A DNA stretch of 5,008 bases. Origin: Desulfobacteraceae bacterium (GTDB lineage Bacteria > Desulfobacterota > Desulfobacteria > Desulfobacterales > Desulfobacteraceae). Under the pieces are notes generated by a model. The model ran no database searches, was not told where the DNA came from, and saw nothing but the letters and a program-made list of their open reading frames with translations. Location of the stretch: NCBI GenBank assembly GCA_015486915.1, contig WFQS01000226.1, positions 1 to 5,008 on the forward strand, in the 5' to 3' direction. This document shows, one piece after another, positions 1-5,008 of this stretch (position 1 is its first letter; every line of letters starts with the position of its first letter). The position numbers and the translations under genes are program-made.

Positions 1-594
1 ATTATTTTTTCTCCGGTGGGTTCCTATTATGCAGCTGGATTCAACCCTGTGAAAATCTGGGTTTCCAAGGACCATGTAAGGGCTATAAGGGGAGGAGTCG
101 GAGAGTACAAAACAGCTGGCAACTATGCTGCAAGTCTATATGCTTCTGAAGAGGCAAAAAAGGAAGGATATGCCCAGGTGCTGTGGCTTGACGGTATTGA
201 AAGGAAATATGTGGAAGAGGTGGGAGCCATGAATATTTTCTTTAATATCGGCGATGAATTGATCACTCCGAGCCTTGACGGGAGCATCCTGCCCGGTATT
301 ACAAGGGATTCAGTCCTTCACCTTGCAAGAAAATGGAAAATGAACGTCTCCGAGAGAAAGATAAGCATTGATGAATTAAAAACAGCTTATGAAAACGGAA
401 CATTAAATGAGGCGTTCGGTTCCGGAACAGCTGCTGTAATCTCTCCTGTTGGCCTTATTAAATATGGTGATGAAATCATGGAGATCGGAGGCGGTAAAAC
501 AGGTCCCATGGCGCTGAAATTCCATAATGCCATAACAGATATTCAGTATGGGAATGCAGAAGATACTGAGTCATGGATTGAAAAGGTGGAATAG
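1..594 (+). CDS. ilvE: Branched-chain amino acid aminotransferase, 3' part (5' end outside window)
   Basis: PLP-dependent class IV aminotransferase that interconverts Leu/Ile/Val with their 2-oxo acids using 2-oxoglutarate/glutamate; cytosolic. The frame is open from base 1, and 197 residues are visible. This is a little over half of the roughly 355 residues usual for the family, so the start lies upstream and the GTG at 16 is an internal valine. Seen in order: SPVGSYY near the left edge; RGGVGEYKTAGNYAAS with the PLP-binding lysine encoded at 109-111; QVLWLDG; VEEVGAMNIFF; LPGITRDSVLHLA; and FGSGTAAVISPVG. The GEYKTAGNYAAS form matches the longer eukaryote/Bacillus-like BCAT group rather than the E. 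coli IlvE type (family knowledge). It ends in TAG and is followed within 15 bp by an intrinsic terminator, so it is the last gene of its transcript. No frameshift or odd residue is seen. The family call is secure; the physiological direction (synthesis or degradation) is not visible. Confidence 0.95.
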   Translation: MIFSPVGSYYAAGFNPVKIWVSKDHVRAIRGGVGEYKTAGNYAASLYASEEAKKEGYAQVLWLDGIERKYVEEVGAMNIFFNIGDELITPSLDGSILPGITRDSVLHLARKWKMNVSERKISIDELKTAYENGTLNEAFGSGTAAVISPVGLIKYGDEIMEIGGGKTGPMALKFHNAITDIQYGNAEDTESWIEKVE

Positions 595-606
595 CAATTA
601 TGCAGG

Positions 607-630
607 GGCGGATTTCATATCCGCCTTTTA
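607..630 (+). terminator. Rho-independent terminator of the ilvE transcript
   Basis: A perfect 7-bp GC-rich stem (GGCGGAT at 607-613, ATCCGCC at 619-625) with a 5-nt loop is followed by TTTTATT. It lies 12 bp after the ilvE stop and just before the next promoter's -35 box, insulating the two transcription units. Confidence 0.85.
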
Positions 631-659
631 TTGACAAATTTTGTTCGTGTGTTTATATA
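631..659 (+). promoter_or_regulatory. Sigma70-type promoter for the XRE-cupin / acyl-CoA dehydrogenase unit
   Basis: A consensus -35 hexamer TTGACA (631-636) is separated by exactly 17 bp from TATATA (654-659, 4 of 6 matches to TATAAT). Transcription would start near 665-667, about 40 bp upstream of the ATG at 707 and inside the palindrome at 660-677. It begins directly after the ilvE terminator. Confidence 0.65.
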
Positions 660-677
660 TGACCGAGCGCTCGATCA
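660..677. promoter_or_regulatory. Palindromic operator, TetR-family-like
   Basis: TGACCGAGCGCTCGATCA is an 18-bp inverted repeat in which 8 of 9 pairs match. The inner CGAGCGCTCG (664-673) is perfect and the only mismatch is 663/674. It lies immediately after the -10 box, over the predicted transcription start, which is a classic repressor position. Palindromes with an ACCGA(N)CG(N)TCGGT-like shape are known for TetR-type regulators of acyl-CoA and fatty acid metabolism (family knowledge). Which protein binds here is unknown, and no TetR gene is in the window. The XRE protein encoded downstream is an alternative binder. Confidence 0.55.
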
Positions 678-695
678 ATGATTGTATTAATAGAG

Positions 696-701
696 AAGGA
701 G
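696..701 (+). promoter_or_regulatory. Shine-Dalgarno that fixes the XRE-cupin start
   Basis: AAGGAG lies 5 nt upstream of the ATG at 707. It selects this start over the in-frame TTG at 641. That TTG would lie within the promoter spacer, upstream of the predicted transcription start, so it could not be on the mRNA from this promoter. Confidence 0.8.
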
Positions 702-706
702 ACCCA

Positions 707-1270
707 ATGGCAAAAAAAAAGAAAACCGAACTTGTCCCCATAGGGAAGAAAATACGAAAGATAAGATTAGAGAAGAAATTCAAACTCGATGATCTTGCAA
801 ATGAAACAGGGCTTTCCAAGGATTTTATCAAAAAAGTAGAATCCGGAGACCAGATTCCTCCCGTTGGCACACTGCTGCAGATATCAAGAGCCCTTGGTAT
901 AGATTCAAGCTTTTTTTTAAGGGAACAGGAAGCAAATGCCGATGACCTTGCTGAAAACCGTGCAGAGGCCTATACCAAACGTACGGATAATTATGCATAT
1001 ACTCCTCTTACTTCCGGAGCAGAGAACAAGCATTTAAGAGCTTTCCGCATAATTGTTGAGGCAAATCAGCCCCACAAGGGAGTTGGATATCAGCATGAAG
1101 GAGAAGAATTTGTCTATGTCTTAAAAGGAGATGTTGAAATACAGGTCGGGGATAATGTAAATTCCCTTTCAACAGGCAAATCGCTTCATTTTAATTCAGC
1201 TGTCAAACATGACCTTAGAAATACCGGGAAAACCGACGCAGAGCTTGTTGTTGTTGTCTACAGTCCTTAA
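707..1270 (+). CDS. XRE-family transcriptional regulator with C-terminal cupin domain
   Basis: Predicted cytosolic DNA-binding protein of 187 residues, typical for the HTH-cupin (SutR/PuuR-like architecture) family. A lysine-rich N-terminus (MAKKKK) precedes an HTH_3 domain at about residues 12-66, with LDDLANETGLSKDFIKKVESG as the helix-turn-helix core and IPPVGTLLQISRALGI after it. A linker follows to about 100, then a cupin_2 barrel at about 110-186. The cupin motifs are HEGEEFVYVLKGDVEI (His130, Glu133, Glu134, Gly141) and LHFNSAVKHDLRNTG (His161, His168). Only one histidine stands where cupins often have HxH, so metal binding is uncertain and the barrel may instead sense a small ligand. 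The start is set by AAGGAG 5 nt upstream. The gene lies 42 bp before an acyl-CoA dehydrogenase on the same strand with no terminator between, so co-transcription and control of that gene are likely but inferred. The palindrome over the promoter suggests repression or autoregulation. Confidence 0.9.
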   Translation: MAKKKKTELVPIGKKIRKIRLEKKFKLDDLANETGLSKDFIKKVESGDQIPPVGTLLQISRALGIDSSFFLREQEANADDLAENRAEAYTKRTDNYAYTPLTSGAENKHLRAFRIIVEANQPHKGVGYQHEGEEFVYVLKGDVEIQVGDNVNSLSTGKSLHFNSAVKHDLRNTGKTDAELVVVVYSP

Positions 1271-1286
1271 GGGTTTGTTCCTTAAG
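1266..1286. repeat. Short inverted repeat in the XRE-acd intergenic gap
   Basis: CTTAAGG (1266-1272) and CCTTAAG (1280-1286) can form a 7-bp stem with a 7-nt loop. CCTTAAG also occurs as a direct repeat (1265-1271 and 1280-1286), 15 bp apart. The left arm overlaps the XRE stop codon. No T-run follows, so this is not an intrinsic terminator. It could be an mRNA processing or stabilising hairpin or a second operator, or it could be chance. Confidence 0.35.
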
Positions 1287-1312
1287 AGTTTGGAAAAGAT
1301 CAAGGAGAAAAA

Positions 1313-2467
1313 ATGTTATTCAAGTTAACAGATGAACAATTAATGATTCAGAGCATGGTCAGGGAATTTTCCAGAAAAGTTGTTGCCGCAGATGCTGCTG
1401 AACGTGACAGGACAAAGGAGTTCCCTGCTGATAATTTTAAGCAGATGGGGGAGTTAGGACTCATGGGAATGATGATTCCCACGGAATACGGCGGAGAGGA
1501 TGCCGATACAATTTCCTATGTCCTTGCATTATCGGAAATCGCATATTCATGTGCTTCAACGTCTGTTGTCATGTCTGTGCAGAATTCAATTGTCTGTGAG
1601 AGTATTCTTAAATACGGTACAGAAGACCAGAAACAGGAATTTCTCATCCCTCTTGCTTCGGGAAAAATTATAGGTGCATTTGCCTTAACGGAACCTGAGG
1701 CAGGCTCCGATCCTGTGAGCCAGTCCACAACTGCGGTAAGGGATGGCGATTATTATATCATCAATGGAACAAAAAGGTTCATCACTTCCGGTAAAAATTC
1801 CAGTGTTGTTATTGTTACGGCAAAAACAGATGAAGCCGCACGCCATAAAGGAATAAGTGCCTTTATTGTTCCAAAGGGAACCCCGGGGTTAATTGTGGGC
1901 CGCGCAGAGGATAAAATGGGACTTAGGGCATCGGATACCACTGATCTTATATTCGAAGAATGCAGGGTGCCGGCCAAAAATATTCTGTCCAAGGAGGGTG
2001 ACGGGTTCAGGATCGCCATGTCAGGACTTGACGGCGGCAGAATAGGTATTGCATCCCAGTCCCTCGGTGTTGCCCAGGCTGCCCTTGATGCAGCAATAAA
2101 ATATGCTAAAAAACGCAGGCAGTTTGGATGTGCAATATCAAAACACCAGGGCATCAGATGGCAGATTGCAGACATGGCAACCCAGATTGAAGCAGCCCGC
2201 CAGCTTGTTTTATCTGCTGCAGCAATGAAAGACAATAAGCAGAAATACACGGCCCAGGCTTCCATGGCAAAACTTTTTGCCTCTGAAATGGTGAACAAGG
2301 TAACTGCAAGGGCTATACAGATACACGGAGGATATGGATTCACAAAAGACTATCCTGTTGAAAGATTTTACAGAGATGCAAGGGTGTTTACCATATATGA
2401 AGGAACTTCAGAGATCCAGAGGATAGTTATTTCAAATGCTGTATTAAACGATAAAAGGAAATTATAG
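1313..2467 (+). CDS. Acyl-CoA dehydrogenase (short-chain/butyryl-CoA dehydrogenase type)
   Basis: FAD-dependent flavoenzyme that oxidises an acyl-CoA to the 2-enoyl-CoA and passes electrons to electron-transferring flavoprotein; cytosolic tetramer in this family. Its 384 residues are the normal full length. The N-terminal helical domain is at about 1-118 and the middle beta domain carries signature 1, ALTEPEAGSDPVS (about 124-136). The C-terminal helical domain has RRQFG (268-272) and signature 2, IHGGYGFTKDYPVERFYRD (337-355). The catalytic base is Glu363 in IYEGTSEIQR. The isovaleryl-CoA dehydrogenase position has Gly in LDGGRIGIA (239-247) where that enzyme carries its catalytic Glu, which argues against IVD and for a SCAD/Bcd-like enzyme. 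Exact substrate cannot be read; butyryl-, 2-methylbutyryl- and isobutyryl-CoA are all possible. AAGGAG (1302-1307) lies 5 nt before the ATG. It is the second gene after the XRE-cupin regulator. No etfAB genes are nearby in the window. No truncation or missing key residue is seen. Confidence 0.93.
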   Translation: MLFKLTDEQLMIQSMVREFSRKVVAADAAERDRTKEFPADNFKQMGELGLMGMMIPTEYGGEDADTISYVLALSEIAYSCASTSVVMSVQNSIVCESILKYGTEDQKQEFLIPLASGKIIGAFALTEPEAGSDPVSQSTTAVRDGDYYIINGTKRFITSGKNSSVVIVTAKTDEAARHKGISAFIVPKGTPGLIVGRAEDKMGLRASDTTDLIFEECRVPAKNILSKEGDGFRIAMSGLDGGRIGIASQSLGVAQAALDAAIKYAKKRRQFGCAISKHQGIRWQIADMATQIEAARQLVLSAAAMKDNKQKYTAQASMAKLFASEMVNKVTARAIQIHGGYGFTKDYPVERFYRDARVFTIYEGTSEIQRIVISNAVLNDKRKL

Positions 2468-2591
2468 TTTTATAATATTGAATATATCACAGTTGTTTTT
2501 TTATATATTCATATATGCCGGAGCATCCAGGGCCTGAAAATGATTTCATGCTGATCTGGAGAACGAACACAAGATATTTTAAAAATAAAAA
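2468..2591. other. AT-rich spacer between convergent genes
   Basis: No gene is seen here. An AT-only inverted repeat, TGAATATAT (2479-2487) with ATATATTCA (2503-2511), has a 15-nt loop containing a T run. It could slow polymerase or protect the acd mRNA 3' end, but AT-rich sequence gives such repeats easily. Confidence 0.3.
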
Positions 2592-2619
2592 AAAGCAGGA
2601 TGAACAATCATCCTGCTTT
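2592..2619. terminator. Bidirectional intrinsic terminator between convergent genes
   Basis: A perfect 12-bp stem (AAAGCAGGATGA at 2592-2603, TCATCCTGCTTT at 2608-2619) has the tetraloop ACAA. The A-rich run at about 2578-2594 becomes a long U tract on the - strand transcript, making it strong for the reductase gene, which ends at 2673. In the + direction the stem is followed by TTTGTTATTT, a weaker but usable U tract, about 125 bp after the acd stop. Confidence 0.88.
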
Positions 2620-2672
2620 GTTATTTATGATGTTGCAGGGGATCTGCATAAAACTTTTTTAGAAAAGGAAGT

Positions 2673-4379
2673 TTAAACAAATTCAGGATCTGTGACCATA
2701 AGCATACCATATCCTCCCTGGATATTTTTTGTATTGGAAATTCCATTGCTGCGAAGTAACAGCTGTGCCTCATAGGAACGGGGTCCGGTGTCACACATCA
2801 GACATAGCGGCTCATTGCGCGGGAGTTCTTTTATTCTTGATCTTAACTCTGCCTGGGGGATATTGATCCATTTATCACCGTATTTTTCAATAAAGGGCTT
2901 TGCTTCCTTTGGCCCCCTGACATCGAGAACTCTTGTTTTTCCCTGTTTGAATTCCTCGATGAAATCAAGTACATCAATGGGGATATTCCTGTTTTCAAGT
3001 ATGTTGTCGAGAGTATTGCCGGCATTGTTTATTATATCCATGGCTGATGCAAAAGGCGGGGCATATCCCGTTTCAAGCTCTGATATTTCATCCACATCAA
3101 TATTGTTTTTCAACAGGGGAGCCACAGCGTCAACCCTTGCCTTTATCGCATCGCCCTTAAGCCCTGCAGCCTCTATACCAAGGACCCTTCTTGTTTTTCT
3201 GTCAGCTATGAGATTAATGTACATCAACTTTGAGGATGGATAAAAATGTGCCCTGTCATGCTGGGTTACAATTGAATGAACAGGGTCATATCCGGTTGCT
3301 TCTGCCTGCTTTGAGGTGAGCCCGGCCTTGGCAATTCCCATGTCAAACACCTTTATGCAGAAAGTTCCAACTGTTCCCTTGAAATGGGCGGATCCACCAT
3401 TGATATTAGTTGCAATAATACGTCCCTGGCGGTTGGCAAGGGAGCCTAAGGGCATTGTCATGTTTTCACCGCTTACAAGGTTACGAAGTTCAACACAGTC
3501 TCCTCCTGCGTAAATATCAGGATCTGTAGTTTTCATCCTTCTGTCAACAAGAATTCCTCCTGATCGTCCCACGGCAAGGCCTGAATCCACGGCAAATTTT
3601 GTATTTGGTTTCACTCCTGCAGACATTACAACAAGATCACACGGGATAGTACCATTGGAAGTTTCAACGGATTGCAATCCATCTTTTCCATCACCGTTTA
3701 TCTGTATAACTCTTTCCGACAGCATCAGGTTGACACCGTTTTCTTTAAGGTGATTTTCCACAATTCTTGATATATTTTTTCCAAGGGCCTGGGGGAGAAT
3801 CTGATCTGCCATTTCAATGATAGTTGTTTCAACGCCCCACAGATCCGTCATGGCCTCGGCCATTTCGATCCCAATGGCTCCGGCTCCGATTACAACCGCC
3901 TTTTCCACCTGTCCCTTTGAGATTCTGTCCTTGATGGCCTTTGCATGGTGAAGATTGGACACGATGAATACACCGGGAAGGTCAGCTCCGGGAAATGGAG
4001 GTCTTACAGGAGTTGCTCCCGTTGCAATGACAAGCTTGTCATAGCTGAATTGATCTTTTTTCCCATTTTTAAGATAACGGACCAAAAGTTTTTTTTCTTT
4101 TCTGTTTATTTCTGTAGCCTCAACTCCCGAAAGCACCTCAATGCCCTTGCAGTTTGTAAAAAAATCGATGTCTCTGACAGCATGGGATGTAGTGGAATAA
4201 AGTCCTTCAATATCAGCAATATCACCCCCCACATAGTAAGGTATTCCGCACCCCCCATAGGAAATTAACTCGTCTCTGTCTATTACTGTAATTTCTGCAT
4301 CCGGATCAATACGTCTCAACCTGCACGCAACTTTTGGACCTAAGGCAACTGCCCCTATAATAATAACTTTTTTTGGCAT
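2673..4379 (-). CDS. FAD-dependent CoA-disulfide/persulfide reductase with C-terminal rhodanese domain
   Basis: Pyridine nucleotide-disulfide oxidoreductase of 568 residues, the size of CoADR-rhodanese (Npsr-like) fusions. Such enzymes use NAD(P)H to reduce CoA disulfide, CoA-persulfide or polysulfide in the cytosol (family knowledge). In order: the N-terminal FAD-binding stretch IIIGAVALGPKVA (6-18); active-site Cys44 in SYGGCGIPYYVGG; the ATG motif 119-121; the NAD(P)H-binding VIGAGAIGIEMAEA (163-176); the second FAD contact DIYAGGDCVE (288-297); and the dimerisation domain about 335-455 with HFYPSSKLMY (Tyr380) and GYAPPFASAMDIINNAG. The rhodanese domain covers about 465-565, with VLDVRGPKEA and the loop CDTGPRS (sulfur-carrying Cys529). 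The first glycine motif reads GAVALG instead of the commoner GAVAGG. The ATG is preceded by AGGAAGG (revcomp of 4389-4395) at 9 nt. It appears monocistronic, convergent with acd, and ends at a strong terminator. No cognate sulfur gene lies beside it, so in vivo substrate (CoA disulfide, persulfide, polysulfide) is open. Confidence 0.9.
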   Translation of the reverse strand: MPKKVIIIGAVALGPKVACRLRRIDPDAEITVIDRDELISYGGCGIPYYVGGDIADIEGLYSTTSHAVRDIDFFTNCKGIEVLSGVEATEINRKEKKLLVRYLKNGKKDQFSYDKLVIATGATPVRPPFPGADLPGVFIVSNLHHAKAIKDRISKGQVEKAVVIGAGAIGIEMAEAMTDLWGVETTIIEMADQILPQALGKNISRIVENHLKENGVNLMLSERVIQINGDGKDGLQSVETSNGTIPCDLVVMSAGVKPNTKFAVDSGLAVGRSGGILVDRRMKTTDPDIYAGGDCVELRNLVSGENMTMPLGSLANRQGRIIATNINGGSAHFKGTVGTFCIKVFDMGIAKAGLTSKQAEATGYDPVHSIVTQHDRAHFYPSSKLMYINLIADRKTRRVLGIEAAGLKGDAIKARVDAVAPLLKNNIDVDEISELETGYAPPFASAMDIINNAGNTLDNILENRNIPIDVLDFIEEFKQGKTRVLDVRGPKEAKPFIEKYGDKWINIPQAELRSRIKELPRNEPLCLMCDTGPRSYEAQLLLRSNGISNTKNIQGGYGMLMVTDPEFV

Positions 4380-4497
4380 TTTGTATAACCTTCCTGTTTA
4401 ACCTGTTATTTATTTTTATCTTTGATTTTGATGATCAGCATCCCTTTTCAGTCTGCAGTAACTCAAAAATTTTCAATGACCGCACAATTATATATAA

Positions 4498-4593
4498 CGG
4501 CCATAAGACCGAGCTTAACTGCGCTGCGGTACCGCTCAACGAACATAGAAAAATCATTTGTGACTATGTCAAAATAGAGCTCTTTTTTATAAA
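4498..4593. repeat. Tandem repeat unit 1 (about 96 bp)
   Basis: First of two head-to-tail copies. The stretch from GCCAT at 4500 to about 4564 matches 4596-4660 at roughly three quarters of positions by eye, with an unbroken 14-bp identical core AACTGCGCTGCGGT (4517-4530). This copy carries the perfect palindrome GCGGTACCGC (4526-4535) and an inverted repeat ACATAG/CTATGT (4543-4548, 4564-4569). It ends in TAGAGCTCTTTTTTATAAA. Confidence 0.75.
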
Positions 4594-4687
4594 CTGCCAT
4601 GAGGCAGATTTCAACTGCGCTGCGGTGCCTCTTAACGAGTATAAAAAGAGCATTTGTTACTTTAAAAATACGCTCTTTCCTATAAAA
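4594..4687. repeat. Tandem repeat unit 2 (about 94 bp)
   Basis: Second copy, offset by 96 bp from unit 1, with core AACTGCGCTGCGGT at 4613-4626. Its tail is aligned with unit 1 after a net in-frame loss of about 3 nt. It has different internal pairings: GAGGCA/TGCCTC (4601-4606, 4626-4631) and AAAGAGC/GCTCTTT (4645-4651, 4672-4678). The stems of unit 1 and unit 2 are not equivalent, so a conserved RNA fold is not supported by this pair. Confidence 0.75.
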
Positions 4688-4702
4688 GGTAAACAAAATT
4701 GA

Positions 4703-4868
4703 TTAAAATATAGCATTAACTATGTACTTTGATTTAAATTATGGATATATTGACTCCTGCGCAGTATAAGGATCGAAAATTTTATAAGTTGAACGAGAAT
4801 GAACAAAATACAAAAGAAGCTTATTAATTGTCAATTTTTTCATGTAGAACGGAATTTAGGGAACTGGA
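4703..4868. other. AT-rich intergenic stretch, no supported gene
   Basis: Nothing firm is visible. A TTGACT at 4750-4755 and TATAAG motifs at 4765-4770 and 4783-4788 do not form a properly spaced promoter. CTGCGCAG (4758-4764 region) is a short palindrome. The left flank of the large inverted repeat begins at 4869. Confidence 0.4.
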
Positions 4869-4921
4869 AGAAAATAATATACGTATATCGTGCAGTACTT
4901 TTGTTCGTTTTCAAGGCGTGA
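4799..4921 (+). CDS. Hypothetical 40-residue ORF running into the large hairpin
   Basis: ATG at 4799 to TGA at 4919-4921 encodes a small basic peptide that starts MNKIQKKLIN and ends in a hydrophobic VYRAVLLFVFKA. There is no convincing Shine-Dalgarno upstream (only ACGAG). The 3' half is made of the left arm of the inverted repeat, so its composition is explained by that element. Most likely it is not a gene. It is listed because small ORFs of this kind can travel with repeat elements. Confidence 0.12.
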   Translation: MNKIQKKLINCQFFHVERNLGNWKKIIYVYRAVLLFVFKA

Positions 4922-5008
4922 TGACAGGTGCATAGTCGAACTATGTGCCTGTTATCACAACAGAGAAAACGGGCAAAAGGGCAAACAGGATGCGTAAATT
5001 ATTTTTTG
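4869..5008. repeat. Large three-tier inverted repeat (MITE-like element or long structured RNA), cut by window end
   Basis: Two arms of about 68 nt fold symmetrically about the 3-nt loop CGA (4937-4939). Inner stem: 4918-4936 with 4940-4958, 19 pairs including 3 G-T wobbles and no mismatch. Middle stem: 4898-4912 with 4965-4979, 15 pairs including 2 wobbles and no mismatch. Outer stem: 4869-4886 with 4990-5007, 18 positions with 1 mismatch and 2 wobbles. Internal loops are AAGGC/AACAGA and a longer one at 4887-4897/4980-4989. The symmetry is exact in distance from the centre, so this was one palindromic element. The right arm reaches the last bases of the window, so its outer end and any target-site duplication may be outside. 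No transposase is seen. Alternatives are a non-coding RNA, such as a retron-type or other long-hairpin RNA, or a replication or recombination site. Confidence 0.7.

Larger units (their letters stand above)
4373..4702 (+). pseudogene. Possible coding remnant over the tandem repeats; no believable start
   Basis: An open + strand frame reads through both repeat units, giving HKTELNCAAVPLNEHRK and then HEADFNCAAVPLNEYKK, 32 residues apart. Within the core, four consecutive differing codons (GTA/GTG, CCG/CCT, CTC/CTT, GAA/GAG) are synonymous in this frame. In the opposite strand frame most of the same changes alter the residue. That pattern favours past or present translation on +. Against a working gene: no in-frame ATG, no Shine-Dalgarno, and a low-complexity Phe/Ile-rich 5' part that overlaps the start of the divergently placed reductase gene. 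I do not recognise the motif. It may be a decayed repeat-peptide gene or a fragment of a mobile repeat. Confidence 0.25.

Noticed and set aside
641..706. N-terminal extension of the XRE-cupin protein from a TTG start at 641
   Set aside because: It would start within the promoter spacer, upstream of the predicted transcription start. The ATG at 707 has a good Shine-Dalgarno at 5 nt and the usual family length.
628..870. 80-residue - strand ORF
   Set aside because: Antisense shadow of the XRE-cupin gene and its promoter, with no family features.
1753..2343. 196-residue - strand ORF inside the acyl-CoA dehydrogenase
   Set aside because: Exact antisense of a gene with all family signatures; no independent ribosome binding site or recognisable domain.
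2788..3243. 151-residue + strand ORF, and smaller + strand ORFs at 3316-3513 and 3945-4268
   Set aside because: Shadows of the well-supported reductase gene on the - strand; serine-rich low-complexity translations without domains.
4577..4591. Intrinsic terminator at AGAGCTCTTTTTTAT
   Set aside because: The AGAGCTCT palindrome has no loop, so it cannot form a normal terminator hairpin; it is part of repeat unit 1.
4498..4687. CRISPR array or integron attC sites
   Set aside because: There are only two units, they differ at about a quarter of positions, and no separate spacers exist. The GCTCAAC seen in unit 1 fits an attC RYYYAAC box, but the matching box is absent in unit 2 and no paired site is found.
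4463..4696. 77-residue - strand ORF over the tandem repeats (RYRSAVKLGLMAV-type repeats)
   Set aside because: Starts at TTG with no ribosome binding site, and most differences between the two repeat units are replacements in this frame, unlike the + frame.
4750..4788. Promoter with TTGACT and TATAAG
   Set aside because: The spacing between the hexamers is 9 or 27 bp, neither of which works for sigma70.

Overview
The window looks like a chromosomal segment of an anaerobic, moderately AT-rich, Gram-negative bacterium. A sulfate-reducing member of the former Deltaproteobacteria (Desulfobacterales-like) is my best guess. That guess is inference from the gene content: an XRE-cupin regulator beside an acyl-CoA dehydrogenase, and a CoA-disulfide-reductase/rhodanese fusion of the 'GAVALGPK' type. 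No taxonomic marker gene is present.

Layout. Positions 1-594 hold the 3' half of a branched-chain amino acid aminotransferase (ilvE, + strand), closed by a compact terminator at 607-630. Directly after it, a good sigma70-type promoter (631-659) overlaps an 18-bp near-palindrome (660-677) resembling a TetR-family operator. This promoter should drive a two-gene + strand unit: an XRE-family HTH/cupin regulator (707-1270) and, 42 bp later, a short-chain-type acyl-CoA dehydrogenase (1313-2467). A strong bidirectional terminator (2592-2619) separates this unit from a convergent - strand gene (2673-4379). That gene encodes a FAD/NAD(P)H-dependent CoA-disulfide or persulfide reductase with a C-terminal rhodanese domain.

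The last 629 bp (4380-5008) contain no convincing intact gene but carry two unexplained structures. The first is a pair of about 96-bp tandem repeat units (4498-4687). Their central differences fall at third codon positions of one + strand frame, as if a short peptide motif (NCAAVPLNE) had been under selection. The second is a very large, nearly symmetric three-tier inverted repeat (4869-5007) that folds on a 3-nt loop at 4937-4939 and may run past the window edge. It resembles a MITE-like element or a long structured RNA.

Functionally, aminotransferase and acyl-CoA dehydrogenase would both fit branched-chain amino acid or short acyl-CoA metabolism under acyl-CoA-responsive control. They are in separate transcription units, so the link is only suggestive. 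The reductase/rhodanese fusion points to sulfane-sulfur or CoA-thiol redox handling, in keeping with a sulfur-metabolising anaerobe. The most interesting material is in the non-coding right end.
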